A stretch of 64,000 bases of DNA from Devosia aquimaris (GTDB lineage Bacteria; Pseudomonadota; Alphaproteobacteria; Rhizobiales; Devosiaceae): positions 1,443,426-1,507,425 of the forward strand of contig NZ_JAIEZN010000001.1 of the NCBI RefSeq assembly GCF_020169335.1. Reading direction: 5' to 3'. Below the pieces are notes generated by a model. It saw only the letters and a program-made list of their open reading frames with translations. It searched no databases and was not told the origin of the DNA. The first letter of the stretch is position 1. The number at the start of each line of letters is the position of its first letter. The position numbers were made by a program, and so were the translations under genes. Below, in pieces: positions 39,807 through 48,758 of the stretch.

Positions 39807-40484
39807 ATGCCCGGACTGCCGCTGGCCGCCTCTGGCCTGCGCCTCGCCTTTGCCGGCGAAGGCATTATTGACCTGCCAGAGTTGACCCTGGCGCCGGGTA
39901 CGCTGACGGCCCTGGCTGGTCCGTCCGGCTCGGGCAAGTCCACCCTGCTCTATCTGCTGTCGGGCCTGCTGCGCCCCGATGCCGGCAGCGTCACCTGGGC
40001 CGGCCAGGATCTTGCCCGGCTCGGCGAGAGCCAGCGCGACCGCTGGCGCCGCCGGCACGCCGGCTTCATCTTCCAGAATTTTCACCTGATCGAGGAACTG
40101 AGCCCGCTCGACAATGTGCTGGTGCCGGTGTGGTTCGACCATGTCTCGGCCAAGGCGGCCCGGCCCCGCGCCATCGCCTTGCTTGACCAGCTCGAGGTGC
40201 CGCAGCGTCGCGCCCATGTGGCGCTGCTGTCACGCGGCGAGCAGCAGCGCGTCGCCATTGCCCGGGCGCTGATCGGCGACCCCGCTGTCATCTTTGCCGA
40301 TGAACCCACCGCCAGCCTCGACGCCGCCGCCGGCCAAACCGTCATCGCTGCGTTACGCGATCTGGCGCTGCACCAGGGCCGCACCGTGCTGGTGGCCACC
40401 CATGATGCCGCCCTGCGCGCCCAGGCCGGCACCACTGTGCTGCTCGAACATGGCCGCACCCGCCAGAGCGAGGCGACCGCATGA
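39807..40484 (+). CDS. ABC transporter ATP-binding protein (LolD/MacB type)
   Basis: A 225-residue nucleotide-binding protein with Walker A GPSGSGKST (38-46), Q-loop FIFQNFHLIEE, signature LSRGEQQR near residue 147, Walker B VIFADEPTASLD and switch His in VATHDA. The type belongs with FtsX-like permeases that move or extract substrates at the outer face of the inner membrane. The permease gene overlaps its stop by four bases (ATGA), so they are made together. Confidence 0.93.
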   Translation: MPGLPLAASGLRLAFAGEGIIDLPELTLAPGTLTALAGPSGSGKSTLLYLLSGLLRPDAGSVTWAGQDLARLGESQRDRWRRRHAGFIFQNFHLIEELSPLDNVLVPVWFDHVSAKAARPRAIALLDQLEVPQRRAHVALLSRGEQQRVAIARALIGDPAVIFADEPTASLDAAAGQTVIAALRDLALHQGRTVLVATHDAALRAQAGTTVLLEHGRTRQSEATA

Positions 40485-41731
40485 ACCCTTTTCCCATTGC
40501 CTGGGCCTCGCTGCGCCGCAACCGCTTCACCGCCATCCTGTTCATCGCCATTGTCGCGCTGACCGTCGCCCTGGGCATTGCCATTTCCGCCCAGGAACGC
40601 GCCCTGCGCCTGGGCAGTGCCCGCGCCGCCGACAAGTTCGACCTCATCGTTGCTGCGCCCGGCAGCCACAATGACGTGCTGTTCTCCACCGTCTATCTCG
40701 ACCCCAGCGCCGTGCCGCTGCTCGATCCGGCCATCACCCGCCTGCTGCTCGAAGACGACCAGGCCGACTTCGTCGCTCCGATCGGCTTTGGGGACGCCAT
40801 TGGCGATGCGCCGGTCGTGGGCACCACCGCCGCCTTTGTCGAGCATCTGTCGGGCGGCCTGGCCGAGGGCCGCGTCTTTACAGCGCTCGACGAGGCCGTG
40901 GTCGGCGCCCTGTCGCCCCATGCCGTCGGCGACCATCTAGAGGTGTCGCACGGCCATGGCGGCGCCACCGGCACCGATGCCGATGCCGCCGCCGACGCCA
41001 TCGCCGCCGGCGCTGCTGTTCCCGGCGGCGACGGCGACCACCCCACCATCACCATCACTGGCCGCATGCAGCCCACGGGCACGCCCTGGGACCGCGCCGT
41101 GGTGGTGCCGATCGAATACAACTGGTCGGCCCATGGCCTGGGCACCGGCCACCGGCCCGGCGACAGCCACATCGGCCCGCCCTTTGACCCCGACAGCCTG
41201 CCCGGCCTGCCCGCCGTGGTGGTCAAGCCGGTGGACGTGTCGGCCGCCTATGGCCTGCGCGGCGCCTATCGCACCCCGCAGTCGACGGCGTTTTTTCCCG
41301 CAGAAGTGCTGGTCGAACTCTATGCGCTGCTGGGCGACGCCACTGCCATCATGAGTGCGCTGACCCTGGCGGCCCAGGCCCTGGTGGTCGCGGCGATCCT
41401 GGCCGGGATCGTGGCCATTCTCGATCTGCAGCGCCGGCAATTTGCCGTGCTGCGGGCGCTGGGGGCGTCACGCGGCTTCGTCTTTGCGACCGTCTGGGTC
41501 TATGTCGCCGCGCTCATCGTCACCGGGGCCATCGCGGGCCTGCTGCTCGGCTGGGGCGTTGCCGCCATTGTCTCCGAACTGCTGGCCAACCAAACCGGGG
41601 TCGCCATGCGGGCCGAGATCGGCAGCAGCGAATTCCGCCTGGTCGGCGCCCTGGTGGCGCTGGGCCTGGTGCTGGCCAGCCTGCCCGCTGTGCTGATCTA
41701 TCGCCGGCCGGTCGTCGACGGCCTGCGATAG
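40481..41731 (+). CDS. FtsX-like ABC permease with a His-rich extracytoplasmic region
   Basis: A 416-residue MacB/FtsX-like permease. One helix lies near residues 14-35, a large periplasmic domain spans about 36-285, and three helices fill the C-terminus. Two periplasmic stretches are rich in His, Asp and Gly: HLEVSHGHGGATGTDAD near residue 149, and HGLGTGHRPGDSHIGPPFDPD near 218. Such loops usually bind Zn or another transition metal. Comparable Zur-controlled ABC operons with His-rich parts are known (Zrg type in Vibrio), so metal handling is a reasonable inference. Confidence 0.88.
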   Translation: MNPFPIAWASLRRNRFTAILFIAIVALTVALGIAISAQERALRLGSARAADKFDLIVAAPGSHNDVLFSTVYLDPSAVPLLDPAITRLLLEDDQADFVAPIGFGDAIGDAPVVGTTAAFVEHLSGGLAEGRVFTALDEAVVGALSPHAVGDHLEVSHGHGGATGTDADAAADAIAAGAAVPGGDGDHPTITITGRMQPTGTPWDRAVVVPIEYNWSAHGLGTGHRPGDSHIGPPFDPDSLPGLPAVVVKPVDVSAAYGLRGAYRTPQSTAFFPAEVLVELYALLGDATAIMSALTLAAQALVVAAILAGIVAILDLQRRQFAVLRALGASRGFVFATVWVYVAALIVTGAIAGLLLGWGVAAIVSELLANQTGVAMRAEIGSSEFRLVGALVALGLVLASLPAVLIYRRPVVDGLR

Positions 41732-41769
41732 GACAAGGGGAGCCGCTGACGCGACTCCCCCACCAGAAG

Positions 41770-41805
41770 CCCGGCGGAGCCAGGAAGCTACGCCTCTCCG
41801 CCGGG
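41770..41805. terminator. Hairpin between the convergent ABC permease and PCu(A)C-like genes
   Basis: Perfect 10-bp CCCGGCGGAG/CTCCGCCGGG stem with a 16-base loop, preceded by a smaller GGGGAG/CTCCCC hairpin (41737-41760). Only weak T-rich sequence follows on either side. Confidence 0.5.
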
Positions 41806-41823
41806 TTCGGATTGCTTCAGATG

Positions 41824-42306
41824 CTAGTGGCTGTGGCCGGCATGGCTATGCGCCTTGGCGTCGGCAGCCTCGACTTCGACATGCAGCGCCAGGGGCGCGC
41901 CCGTGCCGAAGTTTGCCGTCAGCGCTAAGTCATCGCCCTGCACCAGCGCCTGCGTCAGGCCGGAGAGGCGCAGCCCGAGCCCCTCGGGCTCCAGCGCAAA
42001 ATGTCCGGGCGCGATCTGCACCGGCCCCACGCTCTGGTAGGTCAAAGTGCCATCATTGCCCAGCGTCGCCCCGACGATCTCGACACCGGCCGCGACGGCG
42101 GTGGCCGCACCGGCCAGCTGCACGGCGGCGCCACCATTGTCGATCTCGAAGAACACCAGCGTATCGCCACCGGCCGCGGCGGCCCGCGCCCAGGGATGCA
42201 CCACGCTCAGGCTGCCAACGCTGGCCACATGGTCATGCTCATCCTCCGCCAGCACCGGTTGCAGCGGCAGCAGGCACAACAGGGCAACAAGGGTGGGGCG
42301 CAGCAT
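41824..42306 (-). CDS. PCu(A)C-like periplasmic protein with a His-rich tail
   Basis: A 160-residue exported protein. The signal peptide MLRPTLVALLCLLPLQPVLA is followed by a DEHDH patch, a PCu(A)C-type beta domain beginning VVHPWARAA, and a tail ending HSHAGHSH. Classical copper chaperones of this fold bind Cu(I) through Met and His. The Met ligands appear to be missing here, while His clusters sit at both ends, which points to zinc or another metal. A perfect-armed palindrome typical of Zur sites overlaps its promoter. GGAG precedes the ATG at 42306. Confidence 0.75.
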   Translation of the reverse strand: MLRPTLVALLCLLPLQPVLAEDEHDHVASVGSLSVVHPWARAAAAGGDTLVFFEIDNGGAAVQLAGAATAVAAGVEIVGATLGNDGTLTYQSVGPVQIAPGHFALEPEGLGLRLSGLTQALVQGDDLALTANFGTGAPLALHVEVEAADAKAHSHAGHSH

Positions 42307-42318
42307 CGGCCAGTCTCC

Positions 42319-42336
42319 GTAATGATGTAACATTAC
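42319..42336. promoter_or_regulatory. Zur-like palindromic operator
   Basis: GTAATG-ATGTAA-CATTAC, an 18-base site with perfect 6-base arms, 13 bases before the start of the His-tailed gene. Proteobacterial Zur boxes have the same form (ATGTTATAACAT core). The regulator is inferred. Confidence 0.6.
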
Positions 42337-42405
42337 TTCGATAGAAGAGCTTGGTGACGCTGGCGTGACAGGCGGCACGGGCACGACGGGCCATGCCGGC
42401 CTGCC

Positions 42406-42650
42406 CTAGCGATCCAGCCCGAACTGGATTTCGATCTCCTGATAGGGCGCACCCGGCCCCTCATAGGGCAGCGGCGCCACCACCGGGCGGCAGATGCGCC
42501 GGGCAAACCGTCCAGAAGCGAAAAATCTTGCCCTGGCTGACCAAGATCACTCTCGATGAGACACGTGCTGCGCCCGGCGGGGACGAGACGAATGAGATCG
42601 ACGCCGGCCTCGACCTTGAGAACCGGCGCACGCTCTACCGGGGCCCTTGC
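42406..42650 (-). pseudogene. Possible decayed coding remnant between the PCu(A)C-like and GNAT genes
   Basis: The 314-base gap 42337-42650 holds no intact gene. On the minus strand, a coding-like stretch from the GNAT stop (translating through VEAGVDLIRLVPAG) runs into a second frame ending PYQEIEIQFGLDR and a TAG at 42406. The two would join only with a frameshift near 42520. Family not recognised; it may be chance. Confidence 0.25.
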
Positions 42651-43163
42651 CTAGGCGGCCAAGCCCTTCTGCAGCACGACGAGGGTCATGTCGCCATCGT
42701 AGGACGATGCATCAAAGCCCAGTTCCTGTTCGATCTGAATGGCTGACTTGTTGGCGCGGTTCTCGATGCTCATCAGCCGCTTCACACCCTTGGCCTTGGC
42801 ATAGGCCTCGACATGGCACAGCAGCGCCCAGCCGATGCCGCGATTCTTGTGGTCGCCGCGCACGGAGATGGCGACCTCGCCAGTCTCCAGGGCCGGGTCG
42901 CAAGCCAGCATGGCCGCACCCACGATCCTGTCGCTGTCGGTCGCGAAAGCCACGAAGCTCTCGGTCTGCCGGTGGTCGACATGGGTCATTGCCGCCACAT
43001 GCTCGTTGCCCACGCGCACCATGCTCAGAAAGCGGAAGCGCCGGTCTTCGGCGGTGACGTCAGCAAAGAACTTGGTCAGGGCGACTTCGTCGCCCAGGCG
43101 CGCGGGGCGCACCCGCAGCTCCATTCCGCTTCTCGTGGTCAGTCTCGTAAACTCGTCGGCCAT
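42651..43163 (-). CDS. GNAT-family N-acetyltransferase
   Basis: A 170-residue acetyltransferase domain. The acetyl-CoA motif A is RGDHKNRGIGWALL near residue 100, followed by helix VEAYAKAKGVKRLMSIENRAN, the usual motif B. It resembles the GNAT domain fused to large CoA ligases in other bacteria but stands alone here. The ATG at 43163 follows GGAAAGGCAGG; an ATG at 43187 is in frame. Substrate unknown. It lies downstream of clpA on the same strand, beyond a terminator. Confidence 0.85.
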   Translation of the reverse strand: MADEFTRLTTRSGMELRVRPARLGDEVALTKFFADVTAEDRRFRFLSMVRVGNEHVAAMTHVDHRQTESFVAFATDSDRIVGAAMLACDPALETGEVAISVRGDHKNRGIGWALLCHVEAYAKAKGVKRLMSIENRANKSAIQIEQELGFDASSYDGDMTLVVLQKGLAA

Positions 43164-43263
43164 GATGTGCCTGCCTTTCCGCTTCATCCTCCCGGCAGGC
43201 ACGCTACACCCACGCTGCCCCAACCACCTTGACCTGCGTCAAGCTGCGACCGCGCAACAAAAA

Positions 43264-43285
43264 AGGCCCGGATCGCTCCGGGCCT
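43264..43285 (-). terminator. Rho-independent terminator of the clpS-clpA unit
   Basis: Minus strand: a perfect 9-bp AGGCCCGGA/TCCGGGCCT stem with a 4-base loop, then TTTTTGTTG. It lies 28 bases past the clpA stop. Confidence 0.9.
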
Positions 43286-43313
43286 CTTGTTCATCTTCAT
43301 AACCTCGTCCGCA

Positions 43314-45653
43314 TCAGCTCTTTTCGGCCGTTGCCTTGGGCTTCTTCGGCTTGGGCAGGGCCTTGGGCTTGGCGGGGCGCGGGGGCACCGCGATCAGCTC
43401 GAGCTTGGCGTCGGGGCCCTCGCCCAGCACGGCAACGGTGACCGTGCCGCCATTGACCAGTTCCCCGAACAGCACATGCTCGGCCAGTGGCTTCTTGATG
43501 TGCTCCTGGATGACGCGGCCCAGCGGGCGCGCGCCCATGCGCTCGTCATAGCCGCGCTCGGCCAGCCAGTCGGCGGCCTCGGGCTGCAGCACGATGGTGA
43601 CACCGCGCTCGGCCAGCTGGCCTTCGAGCTGGAGGACGAACTTCTCGACCACGCGACGCACGACTTCGCGCGGCAGCGGGGCGAAGGAAATGATCGCATC
43701 CAGACGGTTGCGGAACTCGGGCGTGAAGGTGCGGTTGATCGCATCCTCGTCGTCGCCCTGCTCGCGCTTGCGGCCAAAGCCGATCGGGCTGCGGGCCAGC
43801 TCGGCGGCACCCACGTTCGAGGTCATGATCAGGATGACATTGCGGAAATCCACCGACTTGCCGGTGTGATCGGTCAGCTTGCCATGGTCCATGACCTGCA
43901 ACAGGATGTTGTAGAGATCCGGATGAGCCTTCTCGATTTCGTCGAGCAGCACCACGCAATGCGGGTTCTGGTCAACGCCATCGGTGAGCAGGCCCCCCTG
44001 GTCGAACCCGACATAGCCCGGCGGGGCGCCAATCAGCCGGCTGACGGTGTGGCGCTCCATATATTCGGACATGTCGAACCGCAGCAGCTCGACGCCGAGC
44101 GTATCGGCCAGTTGCTTGGCGACTTCGGTCTTGCCGACGCCGGTCGGGCCCGTGAACAGGTACGAGCCGATCGGCTTTTCCGGTTCGCGCAGGCCGGCGC
44201 GGGCCAGCTTGATGGCCGACGACAGCGCCGTGATGGCCGCATCCTGGCCGAAGACCACGGTCTTGAGGCTCTGCTCGAGACTGCCCAGCAGCTCGGCATC
44301 GGACTTGCTGACCGACTTGGGCGGAATGCGCGCAATGGTGGCGATGGTCGCCTCGATGTCCTCGACATCGATGACCTTCTTGCGCTTGTCCTCGGTAACC
44401 AGCATCTGCGCCGCGCCGGTTTCATCGAGCACGTCGATGGCCTTGTCGGGCAGCTTCCGGTCGTTGATATAGCGCGCGCTCAGTTCCACGGCCGCCTTGA
44501 GGGCGTCGTCGGTGTACTTGACCTTGTGGAACTCCTCGAAATAGGGCCGCAGGCCTTTGACGATCTCGATGGCGTCCGGAACGGTGGGCTCGTTGACGTC
44601 GATCTTCTGGAAACGGCGGACCAGCGCCCGGTCCTTTTCGAAGAACTGGCGATATTCCTTGTAGGTGGTCGAGCCGATGCAGCGGATCGCGCCCGAGGCG
44701 AGAGCCGGCTTGAGCAGGTTGGAGGCATCGAGCGCACCACCAGAGGTGGCGCCGGCGCCGATCATGGTGTGGATTTCGTCGATGAAGAGCACCGCATGCG
44801 GCATCTTCTCGAGTTCCTTCATCACCGCCTTGAGGCGTTCCTCGAAGTCACCGCGATAGCGCGTGCCGGCCAGGAGCGACCCCATGTCGAGCGAATAGAT
44901 GACCGCTTCCTTGAGCACCTCGGGCACATCGCCCTCGATGATCTTGCGGGCCAGGCCCTCGGCAATGGCCGTCTTGCCCACGCCGGCATCGCCGACATAG
45001 AGCGGATTGTTCTTGGACCGGCGGCACAGCACCTGGATGGTGCGGCGCAGCTCGGCATCGCGGCCGATCAGCGGATCGATCTTGCCCAGGCGGGCCTTCT
45101 CGTTGAGGTTGACGCAGAAATCGGCCAGGGCCGAGCTCTTCTTGGCCTCGGCACCGCCTTCGCCATGGTTCTCGCCGTCCTCGGCGCCGCGCACCTTGCG
45201 CTCTTCGCTGGGGCCCGACTTGGTGATGCCGTGGCTGATGAAATTGACCGCGTCCAGCCGGCTCATGTCCTGCTGTTCGAGGAAATAGGCGGCATGGCTT
45301 TCGCGCTCGGCAAAGATGGCGACCAGCACATTGGCACCGGTAACCTCTTCGCGACCGGACGACTGCACATGGATCACCGCGCGCTGGATCACGCGCTGGA
45401 AGGCGGCGGTGGGCCGCGCATCCTGGCCATTGGCCACGATCAGGCTGTCGAGCTCTTCATTGATGAAGTCCTCGAGATCGCTCTTGAGCGCGTCGACATC
45501 GACGTCGCAGCCCGTGAGCACGGCGATGGTTTCCCGGTCGTCGGTCAGGGCCAGCAAGAGGTGTTCGAGCGTAGCGAACTCATGATTGCGCTCACGCGCC
45601 AGGTTCATCGCCTGATGCAGAGCCTTTTCAAGTCCGCGAGAAAATGAGGGCAT
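43314..45653 (-). CDS. clpA: ATP-dependent Clp protease ATP-binding subunit ClpA
   Basis: AAA+ unfoldase that feeds substrates to ClpP. It has 779 residues: a Clp_N repeat domain (1-145), D1 with Walker A GDAGVGKT near residue 220, and D2 with GPTGVGKT near 500. The C-terminal D2-small domain is followed by a Pro/Lys-rich tail (about 745-779) that is longer than in E. coli. The N-domain binds ClpS, whose gene lies nine bases upstream. Confidence 0.97.
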   Translation of the reverse strand: MPSFSRGLEKALHQAMNLARERNHEFATLEHLLLALTDDRETIAVLTGCDVDVDALKSDLEDFINEELDSLIVANGQDARPTAAFQRVIQRAVIHVQSSGREEVTGANVLVAIFAERESHAAYFLEQQDMSRLDAVNFISHGITKSGPSEERKVRGAEDGENHGEGGAEAKKSSALADFCVNLNEKARLGKIDPLIGRDAELRRTIQVLCRRSKNNPLYVGDAGVGKTAIAEGLARKIIEGDVPEVLKEAVIYSLDMGSLLAGTRYRGDFEERLKAVMKELEKMPHAVLFIDEIHTMIGAGATSGGALDASNLLKPALASGAIRCIGSTTYKEYRQFFEKDRALVRRFQKIDVNEPTVPDAIEIVKGLRPYFEEFHKVKYTDDALKAAVELSARYINDRKLPDKAIDVLDETGAAQMLVTEDKRKKVIDVEDIEATIATIARIPPKSVSKSDAELLGSLEQSLKTVVFGQDAAITALSSAIKLARAGLREPEKPIGSYLFTGPTGVGKTEVAKQLADTLGVELLRFDMSEYMERHTVSRLIGAPPGYVGFDQGGLLTDGVDQNPHCVVLLDEIEKAHPDLYNILLQVMDHGKLTDHTGKSVDFRNVILIMTSNVGAAELARSPIGFGRKREQGDDEDAINRTFTPEFRNRLDAIISFAPLPREVVRRVVEKFVLQLEGQLAERGVTIVLQPEAADWLAERGYDERMGARPLGRVIQEHIKKPLAEHVLFGELVNGGTVTVAVLGEGPDAKLELIAVPPRPAKPKALPKPKKPKATAEKS

Positions 45654-45662
45654 ATGATGTTC

Positions 45663-46067
45663 CTATTGCTTTTCCATCACGCATTGCAGCGGATGCTGGT
45701 TCTTGCGTGCCGTATCCATGACGCGGGTCACCTTGGTTTCGGCGACCTCGTATGGATAGATGCCGCACTCACCCACCCCCTTCTGGTGAACATGCAGCAT
45801 GATCTGCACGGCCTCTTCACGCGATTTGTTGAAGACGTCCTGCAGAACGAGAATGACGAACTCCATCGGCGTGTAGTCGTCATTGAGGAGCACGACCCGG
45901 TAGAGATTGGGCCGCTTGGTCTTGGGCCGGGTCTTGGTGATGGTGCCCGTTTCGGTCCCACCCTTGCCTGGTTCGTTTTTGTCTGGCCCCGCATGGGCGG
46001 CAACAGGCGCCAGTCGCAGTGCGGCTGGGGCCTCTTCGGTCAGTGCGAGGAGGTCATCGAAAGTCAT
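45663..46067 (-). CDS. clpS: ATP-dependent Clp protease adaptor ClpS
   Basis: N-recognin that hands N-degron substrates to ClpA. The core shows the N-degron-binding residues in [17 protein letters not shown] and the His in [16 protein letters not shown]. The start is uncertain: [12 protein letters not shown] at 46067 gives 134 residues with a polar N-terminal extension of about 60. In-frame methionines at 46103 and 46115 exist, without a better ribosome-binding site. It is paired with clpA, and with aat at 1.9 kb it completes an N-end-rule route. Confidence 0.93.
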   Translation of the reverse strand: MTFDDLLALTEEAPAALRLAPVAAHAGPDKNEPGKGGTETGTITKTRPKTKRPNLYRVVLLNDDYTPMEFVILVLQDVFNKSREEAVQIMLHVHQKGVGECGIYPYEVAETKVTRVMDTARKNQHPLQCVMEKQ

Positions 46068-46252
46068 GGCGGTACATCTGTCGTGAGAGAAACGAAGCAG
46101 CATGGTGAGGAGCATTATGTAGGCAAATTCGGCCCCGTGTTAAGGGGCATCCAGTCCCGAATTTGTGATGCCTGCAATTGCAGGGATTTGACTGGCAAAT
46201 TGCCCCCATCGCAGCGGCCAAACCAGTGTCATCGGTGGCGGCGAAGGCGGCA

Positions 46253-46882
46253 TCAGCCGGGAAAGTCGGGCTGAGCGTCCGGCCGCGCCTGCGCAAAGGC
46301 CTCGAGAGCCGAACACCGCGCATCGATGTCCAAAACCAGCCGATAGGGATCAAGCGCAACCCCCAGGCGGCGTGCGGCAGAAACCTGCGGCACCAGATGC
46401 AGGTCTGCCCAGCCGGGGGTATCGCCATAGCAATAGTCAAAGCGCCTTGCCCGCCGCTGCAACAAAGCCTCAAGGCTGGCGAACCCCAAACCCAGCCAAT
46501 GCCGAACCCAGCGTGCAGCATCGGCGTCCGGAGCCATGGACAACAGCTGCTTTCGAACCCGATTGACTGTCAGGGCATGCATCTCCGAGGCGATGATGGC
46601 GCCAAAGGCCAGCGACTGCGCCCGCAGCACAGGATCGTCGGGCAGCAGCGGACGATCCGGAAAGGTCGTCTCGAGAAAATCCAGAATGGCCGATGACTGG
46701 GTAATGACGGCGCCATCTGCTTCCAGGGCTGGCATCAGACCCTGCGGATTGATCTCCGCATAGGCAGCACTGCCCAGCGTGTCGACGGCCACATATTGGT
46801 AACCGATTGCTTTCAGGTTGAGCGCGATGCGCACCCTCTCGCCGGCCGAATTCTGCCAGCGCGTGTAGAGCCTGAGCGTCAT
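46253..46882 (-). CDS. Glutathione S-transferase, zeta-like (maleylacetoacetate isomerase family)
   Basis: A 209-residue GST with an N-terminal thioredoxin-like domain (LRLYTRWQNSAGERVRIALNLK) and GSH-binding QSSAILDFLE near residue 62. The zeta-class SSCSxRVRIAL motif is altered to NSAGERVRIAL, so the active-site Ser/Cys pair is not fully kept. Isomerisation of maleylacetoacetate is therefore a family-level guess. The open frame continues far upstream, but MTLRLYTRW at 46882 is the normal GST start. No tyrosine-degradation genes are adjacent. Confidence 0.82.
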   Translation of the reverse strand: MTLRLYTRWQNSAGERVRIALNLKAIGYQYVAVDTLGSAAYAEINPQGLMPALEADGAVITQSSAILDFLETTFPDRPLLPDDPVLRAQSLAFGAIIASEMHALTVNRVRKQLLSMAPDADAARWVRHWLGLGFASLEALLQRRARRFDYCYGDTPGWADLHLVPQVSAARRLGVALDPYRLVLDIDARCSALEAFAQARPDAQPDFPG

Positions 46883-47089
46883 TGCCGCCTCCCTGCCCCG
46901 GAATCGCCCGGTCATCGTCACCCAGTTTCCACAGCACGACCAAAATCGACAGCATTTTACGGATTCGTAACGGCAGCTGGGTAGTGTCGGCCTGGTTATC
47001 GGCGTGTGCGGGTGCGTGGGGCTCCCCTGTACAGGCCAGTGTTGTTGTTGCGTACGGGCACAGAAGTGCACGAGAGTTTGGAGTATCGG

Positions 47090-48673
47090 GTGGCTTCCCA
47101 GGCGAAAACCCCATGGCGCGTCGTTGTGATGCGCACCCTTGCCACTGTGCTGGTGGCCCTCGCCATCACCGCGCCGACCATGGCGCCCGCCCAAGCTATC
47201 GAAAACCTGCGAAAATATGCCGGCATCGTCGTCGACGCCAAATCCGGCAAGGTCATGTATGAAGAGGCCGCCGACAGCCGGCGCTACCCCGCTTCGGTGA
47301 CCAAGGTCATGACGCTCTATGTCCTGTTCCAGGAACTGAGCGCGGGCAATCTCAAGCTCTCCACCAAGATGACCGTCTCGGGCCACGCCGCGGCGGCCGT
47401 GCCGACCAAGCTGGGTCTGCGCGCCGGCAGCACCATTACCGTTGAGGACGCCATCAAGTCGCTGGTGACCCTGTCGGCCAACGACATGGCCCGCGTGATC
47501 GCCGAACACATCTCGGGCTCCGAAGAGCGCTTTGCCGAGCGCATGACCGCCACGGCCCGCGCCCTGGGCATGCGCAACACCACCTATCGCAATGCCTCGG
47601 GCCTGCCCGACGGCGGCCAGGTGACCACGGTGCGCGACCAGGCCATCCTCGGCATCGCGGTTTATCAGCACTTCCCCAATTACTACGAGTTCTTCCAGAC
47701 CCGCAGCTTCAGCTACGGCAAGTCCACCTATGGCAACCACAACCGCGTGCTGGGCTATATGGGCGCCGTCGACGGCATCAAGACCGGCTACATCAATGCC
47801 GCCGGCTCCAACCTGCTGACCGCCGCCCGCAAGGACGGCCGCCATATCGTCGTTGTCGCCTTCGGCTTCAACTCCGCCGGTTCGCGCGACGAGAAGGTGC
47901 GTAACCTGGTTGCAACCTATCTGCCCAAGGCCCGCTCGGGCACCTATCTGGCCCAGATCCCGATGCCGGGCCGCCAGGGCGGCAATGTGCAGGTCGCCGT
48001 GGCCCAGTCACCCAGCGCCGCGCCGGTCTTCGTCGTGCCCATGCCCCTGCCCGGCTTCCGCCTGGCCCAGCTGGTCGCCGCCAATGGCGCCCTGCCGCAG
48101 GCGCCGCTAACCCAGGTCGCCCTGGCCGAAACCAGCGCGCCCATGCCTGCCCCCATTCCGGCCGACCTCGGCCTGCAGCCCGCCGTGCAGGCCGCCAATA
48201 CGCTGGCTGCGCCCTCCCAGGCGCCGGCACCGGCCTATCCCAGCCAGGACGTGATCGGCGCCTGGCTGAGCGACACCTACAACCTGGGCGCGCCGCCGTC
48301 CGCCCTGGGCCAGACCGCGCCCTCCGCCCCGCTCGACATGGTGCCGCCCGCCAATGTGCAGGCTGCGCCCGCCCCGGTCGACCTGATGACCTCGGGCAGC
48401 GTCGACACCGCCGACACCGGCACCGCGCCGGGCAGCTGGGTGGTCCAGATCGGCGCCGGCCCGTCCGAAGACAGCGCTCGCGCCATGCTGGCCGACGCCG
48501 CCGGCAAGGCTGGCAAGCTCAGTGATTTCCGCTCCTATGTGGAGCGCTTCGAAAAGAGCGGCCAGGTGTTCTACCGCGCCCGCTTCATCGGCTTCGGCGG
48601 CCGCGAGGACGCCACCGCCATGTGCAACCAGCTCAAGCAGCAGAACATGAGCTGCCTGGCCATGCAGAGCTGA
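47090..48673 (+). CDS. D-alanyl-D-alanine carboxypeptidase with C-terminal SPOR domain
   Basis: A penicillin-binding protein that trims peptidoglycan pentapeptides in the periplasm. It has 527 residues from a GTG at 47090, which has GGAG six bases upstream; the ATG at 47129 is an alternative. The signal peptide ends in MAPAQA. Active-site motifs are S69-V-T-K72, S129-A-N131 and K231-T-G233. A long Ala/Pro-rich linker (about 310-445) leads to a SPOR domain (GSWVVQIGAGPSEDSARAML) that binds denuded septal glycan. That suggests action at the division site, which fits the nearby mipZ genes. Confidence 0.93.
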   Translation: MASQAKTPWRVVVMRTLATVLVALAITAPTMAPAQAIENLRKYAGIVVDAKSGKVMYEEAADSRRYPASVTKVMTLYVLFQELSAGNLKLSTKMTVSGHAAAAVPTKLGLRAGSTITVEDAIKSLVTLSANDMARVIAEHISGSEERFAERMTATARALGMRNTTYRNASGLPDGGQVTTVRDQAILGIAVYQHFPNYYEFFQTRSFSYGKSTYGNHNRVLGYMGAVDGIKTGYINAAGSNLLTAARKDGRHIVVVAFGFNSAGSRDEKVRNLVATYLPKARSGTYLAQIPMPGRQGGNVQVAVAQSPSAAPVFVVPMPLPGFRLAQLVAANGALPQAPLTQVALAETSAPMPAPIPADLGLQPAVQAANTLAAPSQAPAPAYPSQDVIGAWLSDTYNLGAPPSALGQTAPSAPLDMVPPANVQAAPAPVDLMTSGSVDTADTGTAPGSWVVQIGAGPSEDSARAMLADAAGKAGKLSDFRSYVERFEKSGQVFYRARFIGFGGREDATAMCNQLKQQNMSCLAMQS

Positions 48674-48758
48674 GACAGAACGACAAGAACGAGCCGGGGC
48701 CAATGCGCTGCCGGCCACCGAGGGGAAGCAAATTGGTGCCTGTGTTTGGAGTAGCCCA

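Noticed and set aside
43287..45647. 786-residue plus-strand frame opposite clpA
   Set aside because: Shadow of clpA, no recognisable domain.
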